A DNA stretch of 64,000 nt from Thermaurantimonas sp046295455 (GTDB lineage: Bacteria > Bacteroidota > Bacteroidia > Flavobacteriales > Schleiferiaceae), in assembly GCA_046295455.1 (NCBI GenBank), contig JBKBNI010000003.1, positions 62,001-126,000 of the forward strand. The letters run 5' to 3'. Positions 16,805 through 25,765 of this stretch are shown in pieces (positions within the stretch are counted from its first letter, which is position 1; each line of letters begins with the position of its first letter). The notes below the pieces were generated by a model that ran no database searches, was not told the DNA's origin, and worked only from the letters and a program-made list of their open reading frames with translations. The position numbers and the translations under genes were made by a program.

Positions 16805-18862
16805 ATGGATTCGATGAATATTTCAAGAAATATCCTGATTAATGCTTATAAAATCATGGCGACCGCCAGGGCCATGAGTGATCTGTTTGAAGAAAAACGC
16901 GAAATCACTAGCAAATACGTACATGCCACAAGTCGAGGGCACGAAGCGGCTCAGATCGCGTTGGGAATGAATCTCCTTCCCAAGGACTACGTAAGCCTCT
17001 ACTATCGGGATGATAGCGTACTGCTTACGATAGGTATGTCGCCCTACGAACTGATGCTTCAGCTTCTGGCCAAAGCAGATGATCCTTTTTCAGGTGGGCG
17101 CACCTATTATGCACACCCCAGTTTAAAAGATGATGACAAGCCCAAAATCCCACATCAGAGTTCGGCCACAGGAATGCAGGCTATCCCAATTACAGGATGT
17201 GCCATGGGCATACGATACAAAGAAATAATCGGACTACAAAAGGAATCCGAACAGGGAGCGATAGCCGTGTGCAGTATCGGCGACGCAGCTATGACTGAAG
17301 GTGAAGTCAGTGAAGCGCTCCAGATGGCGGTTTTGAAGAGGCTTCCAATTCTGTACTTTGTTCAGGACAATGGATGGGATATTTCAGCCAATGCTGAGGA
17401 GACGCGCGCGCAGAATGCCTATGAGTATGCCCTTGGTTTTAAAGGCCTTGAACGGATTACTGCAGACGGGATGCGGTTTGACGAGGTATATCATCAGGTG
17501 AGCAGAGCGGTAAACATAGTGCGCAAAGAGCGCCGGCCTGTCCTATTGCACGTGGATGTGCCCCTACTGGGCCATCACACCTCAGGAGTGCGACGAGAAA
17601 TGTATCGCGATGATTTGCACCTTCATCAGCAGAGAGACCCCTTGCCATATCTAAAAAATCTCTTGCTCAAAAACGGTCTTACAGAAAAAGATATACATCA
17701 ATTTGATGTTATTGCCTCTAAAATCGTCCGAGAGTCTTTTGAAAAAGCCCTTCAAGCCGATGAACCCAATCCGGATAGACTCCTTGAGCACTGCTATGCA
17801 CCCACTCCTATTGTAAAAGAAGAAGGAGAGAGAGCACCAGCCGGTAAGGAAAAGGTAGTCATGGTAGACAGCGCATTATTTGCAATGAGAGAGCTTTTAG
17901 ACAGACATCCGGAAGCTCTGCTCTACGGTCAAGATGTGGGGCGCAGGCTTGGAGGGGTCTTTAGAGAGGCGGCTACACTCGCGCAGCAGTTTGGAGATGA
18001 ACGCGTTTTCAACACACCCATTCAGGAAGCATTTATCATTGGCAGTACGGTTGGAATGTCAGCCGTCGGACTTAAGCCCATCGTTGAAGTCCAATTTGCT
18101 GACTATATATGGCCAGGGTTGAATCAATTGTTTACCGAACTGTCTCGTTCCTATTTTTTAAGCAATGGTAAATGGCCTGTAAGTGCAGTCATTCGGGTGC
18201 CGATTGGTGCATACGGAAGTGGCGGCCCCTACCACAGCTCATCTGTAGAAAGCGTCCTGGCCAATATCCGCGGGATAAAAGTTGTCTATCCATCCAATGG
18301 GGCTGATTTGAAGGGTCTTTTGAAATCTGCCTTCTATGATCCCAATCCAGTGGTTGTACTAGAACACAAAGGCTTGTATTGGAGTAAAGCAAGGGGCACG
18401 GAAGACGCCAAGACCATAGAACCCGACGAGAATTATGTCATCCCCATAGGAAAAGGCAGAATGGTCAATGAAGTAGAGCCATCTGATGAAAAGAGCACGT
18501 GTGTGATTGTAACCTATGGAATGGGAGTGTATTGGAGTAAAGAGGCCGTAAAAAGATTCCCGGATCGAGTAGAGATACTTGATCTCAGAAGCCTTGTGCC
18601 AGTAGATTTTGAATTAATTAAAGAAAGAGTTCAACAACATGGACGGTGCCTGATTGTCACTGAAGAACCTGTTAATAACTCCTTTGCACAGGCTCTTGCT
18701 GGCAGAGTGGCCTCAGAGTGTTTTCGATATCTGGATGCTCCGGTTCTTGTAGAGGGAAGTATTGAAACTCCAGCTATACCCCTTAATTCAAATCTTGAAT
18801 CCTACATCCTGCCAAACGCTTCGAAAGTATCGGTGGTTTTGGAAAGATTGCTCAGTTTTTAA
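16805..18862 (+). CDS. Fused E1 alpha-beta 2-oxoacid dehydrogenase (branched-chain type)
   Basis: The 685-residue protein joins both halves of a thiamine diphosphate-dependent E1. The alpha part (about 1-335) carries the cofactor motif GDAAMTEGE from residue 159, ending FVQDN. The beta part (about 350-685) starts KVVMVDSALFAMRELL and contains QDVGRRLGGVF, FNTPIQEAFIIG and EVQFADYIWP. Such fusions usually oxidise branched-chain or related 2-oxoacids and pass the acyl group to a lipoyl E2. No E2 or E3 gene is nearby. It may make precursors for branched fatty acids, common in Bacteroidota. It converges on the glycosyltransferase gene with a 2-bp gap. Confidence 0.9.
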   Translation: MDSMNISRNILINAYKIMATARAMSDLFEEKREITSKYVHATSRGHEAAQIALGMNLLPKDYVSLYYRDDSVLLTIGMSPYELMLQLLAKADDPFSGGRTYYAHPSLKDDDKPKIPHQSSATGMQAIPITGCAMGIRYKEIIGLQKESEQGAIAVCSIGDAAMTEGEVSEALQMAVLKRLPILYFVQDNGWDISANAEETRAQNAYEYALGFKGLERITADGMRFDEVYHQVSRAVNIVRKERRPVLLHVDVPLLGHHTSGVRREMYRDDLHLHQQRDPLPYLKNLLLKNGLTEKDIHQFDVIASKIVRESFEKALQADEPNPDRLLEHCYAPTPIVKEEGERAPAGKEKVVMVDSALFAMRELLDRHPEALLYGQDVGRRLGGVFREAATLAQQFGDERVFNTPIQEAFIIGSTVGMSAVGLKPIVEVQFADYIWPGLNQLFTELSRSYFLSNGKWPVSAVIRVPIGAYGSGGPYHSSSVESVLANIRGIKVVYPSNGADLKGLLKSAFYDPNPVVVLEHKGLYWSKARGTEDAKTIEPDENYVIPIGKGRMVNEVEPSDEKSTCVIVTYGMGVYWSKEAVKRFPDRVEILDLRSLVPVDFELIKERVQQHGRCLIVTEEPVNNSFAQALAGRVASECFRYLDAPVLVEGSIETPAIPLNSNLESYILPNASKVSVVLERLLSF

Positions 18863-18864
18863 GT

Positions 18865-20367
18865 TTAGTTTACCGGTGTCAGTCGGCCGGTAGAACCAGA
18901 TACCCTTATCTGTTTTCCGCCTGTCGGTTCCTCGCTGAATCCTTTTCTGACTTGTTTACCCCAAGTGACCTTTCCTTCAATAAAATAGTCCCAATTGCCC
19001 TTAAAGGACGCCCAAACCGACAAGAAGTGAAAGGAGATCGGTTCTAAAATTCCGGCGTAGATCAACATTCGTATGCCTCTTGCATCTTTGTATTGGAAAT
19101 ATGTGGTTTCTTCCACAAATATTGTTGTAATCGTAAAAACAATCGCAAATCCTATTACCGTCGAGAAGAATAGAAACAAATAATTCACCGGAAACAACCC
19201 CAATATCGCAAGCAGTATCAACGAAGTGATCCCGATAAACTCTATTAGAGGAGCCAACCACTCATAAAAGACCCAATATGGATATGCAAGCATTCCTAAT
19301 GATTTATATTTTGGGTTAAAAAACATTTTTTTATGTGCCAATATTGTTTCGATGCTTCCTCTGGTCCATCGGTTTCTTTGGCGAAGCAGCTGACCAACTT
19401 TTTCAGGTACTTCAGTCCATACAAGAGGTTCAGGCACAAAATACACTTTGTAATTAATGTTGTTCTCTCTGCAATAGCGACGCATCCTTACCGCTATTTC
19501 CATATCCTCTCCTACCGTTTTTGTAGAATAACCTCCGGCTGCAATCATAATCCTTTTGTTGAAAATACCAAGGGCGCCGGATATCAGGAGCATACCATCG
19601 AGGTATTGCCAGGCAATTCTCCCTAGCATAAAAGCCCTTAAGTATTCAATGGTCTGAAACCTTGCCAACCAATTCCGCGGAACATTTACCTTCTTGATTA
19701 CCCCTTTATCAATAACGCAATCATTGGCAATTCGAACGACACCACCAGAGGCTATCGCAAAATTTCCCGGATCAGCTAAAATTGGCTGTATCAATTTCAA
19801 TAGACAATCTCTTTCCAGAATACAGTCGACATCAATATTCATCACATATTCACCTACACAGCAATTGATGCCTGCATTTAGTGCATCTGCCTTACCTCCA
19901 TTTTCCTTATCAATGACAAGCAAATTTTTAAGCGCTTCATTTTTTGACCTGTAAATAGCTCTTACCGGCTGAGTCTTTAAAGTATCTGGGCTGGTAAATC
20001 TTACGGGTTCCAATTCATATGCATCCACGATCTTCTGTAGTGTATTGTCTGTAGAACCGTCATTTACAATAATAACCTCATAATCCCTGTACTCTAGGGA
20101 AAGGAGTGAGCGAATATTTTGGACAATGGTACGTTCTTCATTAAAGGCCGGTGCAACAATACTGATCATCGGTGCTTCTGGTGACTGCAGAATCGAGAGA
20201 TAATTGATACTTCGCGAGGTTTTTATGTGTCTGAAGGCTCCCCTTATTGAAAAAAATCCTACTATCAGATAGGACAGCATAACTGATAGAGTAAAAAGGT
20301 ATATCAATATATTAAATATACCTAAAATGATGTCCAGTGAATTCAGCCCTGTATCAAATTCTTTCAT
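18865..20367 (-). CDS. Membrane family 2 glycosyltransferase (polysaccharide synthase-like)
   Basis: The 500-residue protein has an N-terminal membrane segment (about 12-42) and a GT2 catalytic domain. Motifs are APAFNEE, VNDGSTD, the DxD in NIDVDC and QRNRW, which fits the Q/RxxRW motif of processive synthases such as PgaC, BcsA and hyaluronan synthase. About four helices follow at 345-440. It should polymerise a sugar while moving it across the inner membrane; the sugar is unknown. It is the last gene of a four-gene operon and its start overlaps the HEAT protein gene by 14 bp. No PilZ or c-di-GMP domain is seen. Confidence 0.88.
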   Translation of the reverse strand: MKEFDTGLNSLDIILGIFNILIYLFTLSVMLSYLIVGFFSIRGAFRHIKTSRSINYLSILQSPEAPMISIVAPAFNEERTIVQNIRSLLSLEYRDYEVIIVNDGSTDNTLQKIVDAYELEPVRFTSPDTLKTQPVRAIYRSKNEALKNLLVIDKENGGKADALNAGINCCVGEYVMNIDVDCILERDCLLKLIQPILADPGNFAIASGGVVRIANDCVIDKGVIKKVNVPRNWLARFQTIEYLRAFMLGRIAWQYLDGMLLISGALGIFNKRIMIAAGGYSTKTVGEDMEIAVRMRRYCRENNINYKVYFVPEPLVWTEVPEKVGQLLRQRNRWTRGSIETILAHKKMFFNPKYKSLGMLAYPYWVFYEWLAPLIEFIGITSLILLAILGLFPVNYLFLFFSTVIGFAIVFTITTIFVEETTYFQYKDARGIRMLIYAGILEPISFHFLSVWASFKGNWDYFIEGKVTWGKQVRKGFSEEPTGGKQIRVSGSTGRLTPVN

Positions 20368-21463
20368 CCAATGAATGTTCTATAATTTCTCGTTGATAAT
20401 CAGGAAACGAATCCTTTATTTGATAGAGTAGATTTTTCTGACCAATTTTGATCAATGCATTTGACGATTCCTTTACAATGAAATAATCATCAGACATAAG
20501 ACAGTCTATTAAGAATAATTGATCTGACTCATCTCCTAGCTCTCCGATCGTTCTTAAAACGTCAACTTTTAAATCTTTTGAGTAGTTCGGATAATGCATT
20601 TTTATAGACTCAAGTTCACTTTTTAGCCCGAGGTGCGCAATAGCCTTAAGTGACTTTCTTATGATTTCAGGGTTGCTGTGGTCAAGCAGCCTAACCAACT
20701 GATCCTTGTACTGAAACTGCATAAAATTTTGTGTGACTTTCAAACCAAACATCACTACACTGTCATTTGGAGAATTGAGCCACTTTTCGGTTTGTGGAAA
20801 ATTGTTGTATTGCATTTTGAGTAGCTGATTAAGGAGCTGAATCTGTTGCCACTCAGAAAGTTGACTTTTTAGGGTATCTAAAAATTGAAGGCCTCTCAGA
20901 CCACCTAATTTTACAACTACAACCTGTGCCTTGTTACGTACCAGTTCATTCTCGTGATCGGTATATTTAAGCACCTCAAAAAGCAATTCTTTGAGCTGTA
21001 CGTTACCAATTTCTTCAATTACAGCCGCTTTTACATCCCATTCTTTATCTTGTAACTCATGGAGCAACAAGTCTTTTAGGCCGGTCTCTCTATAAATTTG
21101 TGTCAGTATGGACAAAGAATCTCCTTCCAACTGTAAGGACATTGAGTTAAGCATCTCACGGACCGCATCTCGAGCTGAAGTGTTTTTTGGGTTTTCGATC
21201 AATTTTTTCAAACCATTAATTTGATCACTTCTTTTCTCCCAATCTGTTTGAAATAAGATGTCAAGCACAATGCTTTCAAGAGTAGATTTGATTCTCTTAA
21301 ATCGCCTTTCAGTGAGGTCTCTATGTGTTCTTGTTCTGATAACAATCAAGAGCAAGACAATAGCTACCACAAAGAGAAAGACCATCGCTACCAGAAGGAC
21401 TTTGTATTTTAAAGGCTGGTAGTTATATAGCTGTAGAATAAAATCTGTAATCCTTCTCATCAC
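20354..21463 (-). CDS. Membrane-anchored HEAT-repeat protein
   Basis: The 369-residue protein has one N-terminal membrane helix (LLVAMVFLFVVAIVLLLIVI, about 24-43). Repeated helix pairs of HEAT type follow, for example EWDVKAAVIEEIGNVQLKE, HSNPEIIRKSLKAIAHLGLK and DYFIVKESSNALIKIGQ. HEAT repeats form protein-binding solenoids, so it is probably a scaffold for the glycosyltransferase whose gene overlaps it. The start overlaps the stop of the TPR/beta-barrel gene in an ATGA. Confidence 0.85.
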   Translation of the reverse strand: MMRRITDFILQLYNYQPLKYKVLLVAMVFLFVVAIVLLLIVIRTRTHRDLTERRFKRIKSTLESIVLDILFQTDWEKRSDQINGLKKLIENPKNTSARDAVREMLNSMSLQLEGDSLSILTQIYRETGLKDLLLHELQDKEWDVKAAVIEEIGNVQLKELLFEVLKYTDHENELVRNKAQVVVVKLGGLRGLQFLDTLKSQLSEWQQIQLLNQLLKMQYNNFPQTEKWLNSPNDSVVMFGLKVTQNFMQFQYKDQLVRLLDHSNPEIIRKSLKAIAHLGLKSELESIKMHYPNYSKDLKVDVLRTIGELGDESDQLFLIDCLMSDDYFIVKESSNALIKIGQKNLLYQIKDSFPDYQREIIEHSLDERI

Positions 21464-22698
21464 AGTAAAAACAAGATACTTCCCAAAATTCCGTAAACAT
21501 TAAAAGGCGCTTTTGGAGAAGGATCTACCTGCTCATAATAGCCCGTTAAGCGAATCAAAAATGATTTTTCCAACCAAAACTGATACCCCGCCGAAAAACG
21601 CAATGCCCTGGTAAAAATGGTGCCGGCAAGATTAAAATCAAGGTACTCACTCTCCGGAGATACTCCGTAACCAGCTTTCAGATCTATAAAATGTAGCGGG
21701 TTATCCAAAAAGTACTTGTAGGACACCACTCCGGAAATATTTGCCCCTAAGTCTCCGAAGGGGGTATATATGATCCTGGCACTTGCGTAGTGATTGCCCC
21801 AATATCGACCTAAAGATCCAGTCAAGCTATGAACTTTCAACTCCCCGAAATCCACATATCTCCACCCGACAGATAATTCAACGTTATTATTCGTTACAAA
21901 AAAAGGTTCTGCCGCAATTCTCCAAAATGGGAACAAGACACCATCGGCGAAACTGATAAGTCCATAGAAATAGTTGTTTCTTCCAAACTTTGGATAAAAC
22001 TCAACTTCACCCATCCACGATTGAACTCCAAACCTCGATGCAAGGTGAAATCTCGGAATAACTATTCCAAAATCAGATTTATTCTGATATTCTAAGTAAA
22101 ATTGATGACGTGGAAACAAAGGATCTGCACCAATCCAATAATACATATATCCACCTCCCGCGAGCTGATAATTTTCCGTTATTCTGTAATGAAAAATCAA
22201 ATCAGTAAGCGTTGAATCTGGATTTGTCATCTTAAGAGCAGAATCAGCCATTTCAGCACTTGCTTTGTAGCGCTTCTTGTCATGCAGATACCGCGCAGTA
22301 CTACCTGTCAGTACCGCTGCACTGTCCGGAAACTGCCTAATAGCCCTTGAATTGTAATGGTGATAACAAGTACTGTCTATTGTATAGCAGGTATTAATCC
22401 CAATTTTGTACAACTGATATTCCTCCGGATACTTGTCGATGAGGCTGTCTACCATTTTTAACGTCGAATCCGAAGCCCCATCCCAATAGAGGTAGTTTAA
22501 AAATGCAAACTGCAGGTCTTTGTAGTCAGGATATTTTAAGACAGCATCCCGAATAAGATTTCTAGCCTTTTTGTAATTTCTAGTACGAGCCTCTATTGCT
22601 GACTCCTTCAGGAGAGAGTCAGGATCTGCAATTCGATCCTGCGCATTTGTAATTAGATATTGAAATGCTCCCATAAGGATGATCAGCATAATTTTCAT
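21460..22698 (-). CDS. YaiO-like outer-membrane beta-barrel protein with TPR region
   Basis: The 412-residue protein has a signal peptide (MKIMLIILMGAFQYLITNAQ). TPR-like helices span about 25-165 (NYKKARNLIRDAVLKYPDYK, then RYKASAEMADSALKM), and beta-barrel strands run from about 170 to the end (ending YEQVDPSPKAPFNVYGILGSILFLL). The arrangement fits the YaiO family and copies the TPR-plus-barrel layout of the PgaA exporter. I infer that it exports a polysaccharide made by the glycosyltransferase in the same operon. It directly follows the response regulator gene with no gap. Confidence 0.8.
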   Translation of the reverse strand: MKIMLIILMGAFQYLITNAQDRIADPDSLLKESAIEARTRNYKKARNLIRDAVLKYPDYKDLQFAFLNYLYWDGASDSTLKMVDSLIDKYPEEYQLYKIGINTCYTIDSTCYHHYNSRAIRQFPDSAAVLTGSTARYLHDKKRYKASAEMADSALKMTNPDSTLTDLIFHYRITENYQLAGGGYMYYWIGADPLFPRHQFYLEYQNKSDFGIVIPRFHLASRFGVQSWMGEVEFYPKFGRNNYFYGLISFADGVLFPFWRIAAEPFFVTNNNVELSVGWRYVDFGELKVHSLTGSLGRYWGNHYASARIIYTPFGDLGANISGVVSYKYFLDNPLHFIDLKAGYGVSPESEYLDFNLAGTIFTRALRFSAGYQFWLEKSFLIRLTGYYEQVDPSPKAPFNVYGILGSILFLL

Positions 22699-23067
22699 TT
22701 ACTTTTTCTCCAGTAGTTTTTTTATTCTAATAATCAACTCATTAGGGCTAAAAGGCTTGGTCACATAGTCGTCTGCTCCGAGATCAAATGCTTTAACTAC
22801 TGCATTCTCAGTGTTTAGGCTTGTCAACATCAAAACAGGTGCGTCTGAACCCTTGTCTTTGAGGATCTTTAATAGCTCGAAACCGCTGATATAAGGCATC
22901 ATTATATCAGATATTATAACATCAAATTTTTCATTTTCAATCATGCTTAAAGCACTTTCGCCGTCATTCGCGATTTTTACCGTGTAACCCTCCTTTTCCA
23001 ACTTGAAGGATAGAGCCTGCCTGATTAAATGATCATCATCAACTACCAAAATTTTTGCTTTTGACAT
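22699..23067 (-). CDS. Single-domain response regulator
   Basis: The 122-residue protein is only a CheY-like receiver. The acidic pair lies at D10-D12, the phosphorylation site is D54 in IISDIMMPY, and K104 is in DDYVTKPFSP. There is no output domain, so it must act by binding a partner. It is the first gene of the operon with the TPR/barrel protein, HEAT protein and glycosyltransferase, which suggests phosphorylation-dependent control of that machine. No histidine kinase is next to it. Confidence 0.93.
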   Translation of the reverse strand: MSKAKILVVDDDHLIRQALSFKLEKEGYTVKIANDGESALSMIENEKFDVIISDIMMPYISGFELLKILKDKGSDAPVLMLTSLNTENAVVKAFDLGADDYVTKPFSPNELIIRIKKLLEKK

Positions 23068-23216
23068 TTCGCCTTATTTTAAGCGAATATAATCTGAACA
23101 AAAAAAATTCCATCGACTAAATTTCTTTAATTTTTATTTGTAATAAATTGAAAATCGAACATTTAAAATTTCCTAAACATTTCAAAAGATTCCAATTTTG
23201 GGAATAAATACAAAGA

Positions 23217-23909
23217 ATGAGAAATAATTTGAATATTGTCATTTTCACTGGGGCCGGCATCAGTGCCGAATCAGGAATATCGACCTTCCGAGACTCGGGC
23301 GGGCTATGGGAGAGATATAAAATTGAGGAGGTAGCGACTCCGGAGGCATGGCGTAAAAATCCCAAATTTGTTTTGGACTTTTACAACGAAAGACGGAAGC
23401 AAATCCTTTCCTCTAATCCCAACAAGGCTCATATACTCCTTGCCGAACTACAAGCAAAGTACCCACAGACCAAAATAATAACACAAAATATAGATGACCT
23501 CCACGAAAGAGCAGGAAGCTGTAATATATTACACCTTCACGGTGAAATCAGAAAAGCAAGGAGTACAAAGGATGAATCCATCGTGCTGCCAGTCAGCGGT
23601 TGGAGACTTGACCTTGGAGACCTCTGCCCCCTTGGATCTCAGCTGCGGCCACATGTGGTATGGTTTGGCGAAGAGGTTCCGGCCATGAAAGCAGCTATCC
23701 GCATTATCGAAAAAGCTGATGTCCTGCTTGTAATAGGTACATCTCTCAATGTCTATCCTGCGGCTGGATTAATCCAATATGCTCCTGAGAATTGTGACTT
23801 TTGGATCATTGACCCTAATGCACACCATATGAGTATCCCTGGATTTAAAATAATCTGTAAACCAGCAACGGAAGGAGTAAAGGAGTGGTTGAAAATCATG
23901 AATCTTTAA
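23217..23909 (+). CDS. cobB: Sir2-family NAD-dependent protein deacylase without zinc cysteines
   Basis: The 230-residue sirtuin has GAGISAESGISTFR at 12-25, TQNIDDLHERAG at 89-100 and catalytic H108 in HLHGE. YNER (Y56-R59) matches the YxxR motif that binds succinyl or malonyl lysine in CobB and SIRT5. Only one cysteine (in GDLCPLGSQL) remains in the segment that normally has four zinc ligands; this loss is common in Bacteroidota sirtuins. It removes acyl groups from lysines using NAD and lies between the divergent response regulator operon and rimP. Confidence 0.93.
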   Translation: MRNNLNIVIFTGAGISAESGISTFRDSGGLWERYKIEEVATPEAWRKNPKFVLDFYNERRKQILSSNPNKAHILLAELQAKYPQTKIITQNIDDLHERAGSCNILHLHGEIRKARSTKDESIVLPVSGWRLDLGDLCPLGSQLRPHVVWFGEEVPAMKAAIRIIEKADVLLVIGTSLNVYPAAGLIQYAPENCDFWIIDPNAHHMSIPGFKIICKPATEGVKEWLKIMNL

Positions 23910-23967
23910 AAACTCATAAAAAAAGTATTTACAAACAATGAATGTTTTAATTTCATCTATCTGATAC

Positions 23968-23975
23968 TATTTTTG
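23968..23975 (+). promoter_or_regulatory. Bacteroidota -7 box for rimP-nusA-infB
   Basis: TATTTTTG matches TAnnTTTG and lies 46 bp upstream of the rimP ATG. Transcription from it would include the leader hairpin at 23990-24007. Confidence 0.6.
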
Positions 23976-23989
23976 TACTGGCTTATATG

Positions 23990-24007
23990 GGGGGAAATTA
24001 TTCCCCC
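23990..24007 (+). promoter_or_regulatory. Leader hairpin upstream of rimP (possible attenuator)
   Basis: GGGGGAA and TTCCCCC form a perfect 7-bp stem with a 4-base loop, followed by TATTTTATTATAAA and the rimP ATG at 24022. The stem plus T-rich tail is terminator-like and could attenuate the operon or control rimP translation. In E. coli the equivalent operon is autoregulated by NusA through leader terminators; a parallel here is inference. Confidence 0.55.
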
Positions 24008-24021
24008 TATTTTATTATAAA

Positions 24022-24483
24022 ATGTCTGAGTTAGAGATAATTAAAAATATTGCGGAACGCGAAGCAAGTCTTCTTAACGCATTTATTGTATCCGTTGAGC
24101 AGGGAGTGAATTATGCGGTAGAAATATTGGCAGATACGGACTCAGGAATCCGACTAAATGAAATCATATCACTGTCAAGAGCAATCGTCGATACCCTGCC
24201 TGATGACATCGCCGAAAAGTACAGTATTGAGGTATCATCGCCCGGAATTGGAAGACCACTGATCTTGCATAGGCAGTATGTAAACAATGTGGGCAGATTG
24301 GCACAGATATCGTTGAAAGACGGAAGTGTGATTACCGGAAGAATACTCAATGTATCTCCAACTGAAATCGAGGTGGAAGAGAAACCAAAAAATCAAAAAA
24401 AAGGCACTCAGACAAAAAAAAGAACAACTAGAAAAGTCGTGTTTTCTGAAATACTTGAAACCAAAATAAAAGTAGAGTTTTAA
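24022..24483 (+). CDS. rimP: Ribosome maturation factor RimP
   Basis: The 153-residue protein helps assemble the 30S subunit. The conserved SIEVSSPGIGRPL segment (about 73-85) and the C-terminal SH3-like part (VGRLAQISLKDGSVITGRIL) identify it. A lysine-rich stretch (PKNQKKGTQTKKRTTRK) precedes the end. It is the first gene of the classic rimP-nusA-infB order, 13 bp before nusA. Confidence 0.95.
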   Translation: MSELEIIKNIAEREASLLNAFIVSVEQGVNYAVEILADTDSGIRLNEIISLSRAIVDTLPDDIAEKYSIEVSSPGIGRPLILHRQYVNNVGRLAQISLKDGSVITGRILNVSPTEIEVEEKPKNQKKGTQTKKRTTRKVVFSEILETKIKVEF

Positions 24484-24496
24484 TCGTAAAAAAGCC

Positions 24497-25732
24497 ATGG
24501 AAAATATAGGTATTATAGAGTCATTTGCCGAATTTAAGGATGAGAAAAACATCGATCGTGCGACCCTAATGGCCATTATCGAAGAAGCCTTTCGTACTCA
24601 GCTAAAAAAGAAATTCGGCTCTGATGATAATTTTCAGATTATTGTCAATCCAGATAAAGGGGATCTGGAAATTTGGAAAACACGCACAATCGTCGCCGAT
24701 GAAGATCTGGAAGATCCTAATACACAGGTTGCCATTTCTGAAGCTATAAAAGTAGAGCCAGACTTTGAAATTGGTGAAGAACTTACTGAGCCAGTCAGAT
24801 TAAATGATCTTGGAAGAAGATTTGTGCTCGCATTTAAGCAAACTCTGGCATCAAAAATTATGGAGCATGATAGTGGCCAGTTGTTTAAGAAATATAAAGA
24901 TTTAGAAGGTGAAATTATCACAGGAGAAGTTCATCACGTACGTCCGAAAGCGATTATCGTATTAGACGATGATGGTAACGAATTGATCCTGCCAAAAGAT
25001 CAGCAAATTCCCAATGACTACTTCAGGAAAGGTGATACAGTGAGAGCCGTAGTTAAGCAGGTAGAAATTCGTGGCAATAAACCACAGGTAATTATTTCCC
25101 GAACAGATCCAAGATTTCTCGAAAAACTTTTTGAACAAGAAATACCCGAAGTATTTGACGGACTGATCCTTGTAAAAAAAGTAGTACGACTACCAGGCGA
25201 AAAGGCAAAAGTAGCCGTAGAATCCCTCGATGACCGAATAGATCCGGTAGGCGCATGTGTGGGGATGAAAGGGAGTCGGATTCACGGAATAGTGAAAGAG
25301 CTTGGAAATGAAAATATCGATGTCATCAATTTTACTCAAAACAATCAACTTCTGATCAGCAGGGCACTGGCACCCGCAAAAATCAGTTACATGAACATCG
25401 ATGAAGAAAATAAACGCGTCGATGTATACCTAAAACCGGACCAGGTATCACTAGCCATTGGAAAAAACGGACAAAACATCAAACTAGCAAGTCAACTCGT
25501 TGGATATGAAATAGATGTATATAGAGAATCTAATGAGGAGGATGAAGACGTAGAACTTGACGAGTTTGCAGATGAAATAGAACCATGGATTATTGACGAA
25601 TTCAAAAAAATAGGCTGTGATACCGCAAAGAGCGTATTGGCCTTGAGTACCGATGAATTGGTATCCCGAACAGACCTTGAAGAAGAAACCATACAAGAAG
25701 TGAGAAAAATTCTATCTGCCGAATTTGAGTAA
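24497..25732 (+). CDS. nusA: Transcription termination/antitermination factor NusA
   Basis: The 411-residue protein has the N-terminal polymerase-binding domain (from MENIGIIESFAEFKDEKNI), an S1 domain near 130-200 (GEIITGEVHHVRPKAIIVL) and two KH domains. DPVGACVGMKGSRI and VSLAIGKNGQNIKLASQL are the KH GxxG loops. It binds RNA polymerase and nascent RNA to modulate pausing, termination and antitermination. The C-terminus is short, with one helix-hairpin-helix-like segment and no second acidic repeat as in E. coli. Confidence 0.97.
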   Translation: MENIGIIESFAEFKDEKNIDRATLMAIIEEAFRTQLKKKFGSDDNFQIIVNPDKGDLEIWKTRTIVADEDLEDPNTQVAISEAIKVEPDFEIGEELTEPVRLNDLGRRFVLAFKQTLASKIMEHDSGQLFKKYKDLEGEIITGEVHHVRPKAIIVLDDDGNELILPKDQQIPNDYFRKGDTVRAVVKQVEIRGNKPQVIISRTDPRFLEKLFEQEIPEVFDGLILVKKVVRLPGEKAKVAVESLDDRIDPVGACVGMKGSRIHGIVKELGNENIDVINFTQNNQLLISRALAPAKISYMNIDEENKRVDVYLKPDQVSLAIGKNGQNIKLASQLVGYEIDVYRESNEEDEDVELDEFADEIEPWIIDEFKKIGCDTAKSVLALSTDELVSRTDLEEETIQEVRKILSAEFE

Positions 25733-25765
25733 AAAGCATATATTTTTGTCATCTATAAATCCCGC

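Noticed and set aside
18878..18905. TACCGG/CCGGTA inverted repeat at the convergent end of the E1 and glycosyltransferase genes, considered as a terminator
   Set aside because: It is inside the glycosyltransferase coding region and lacks a T-tract.
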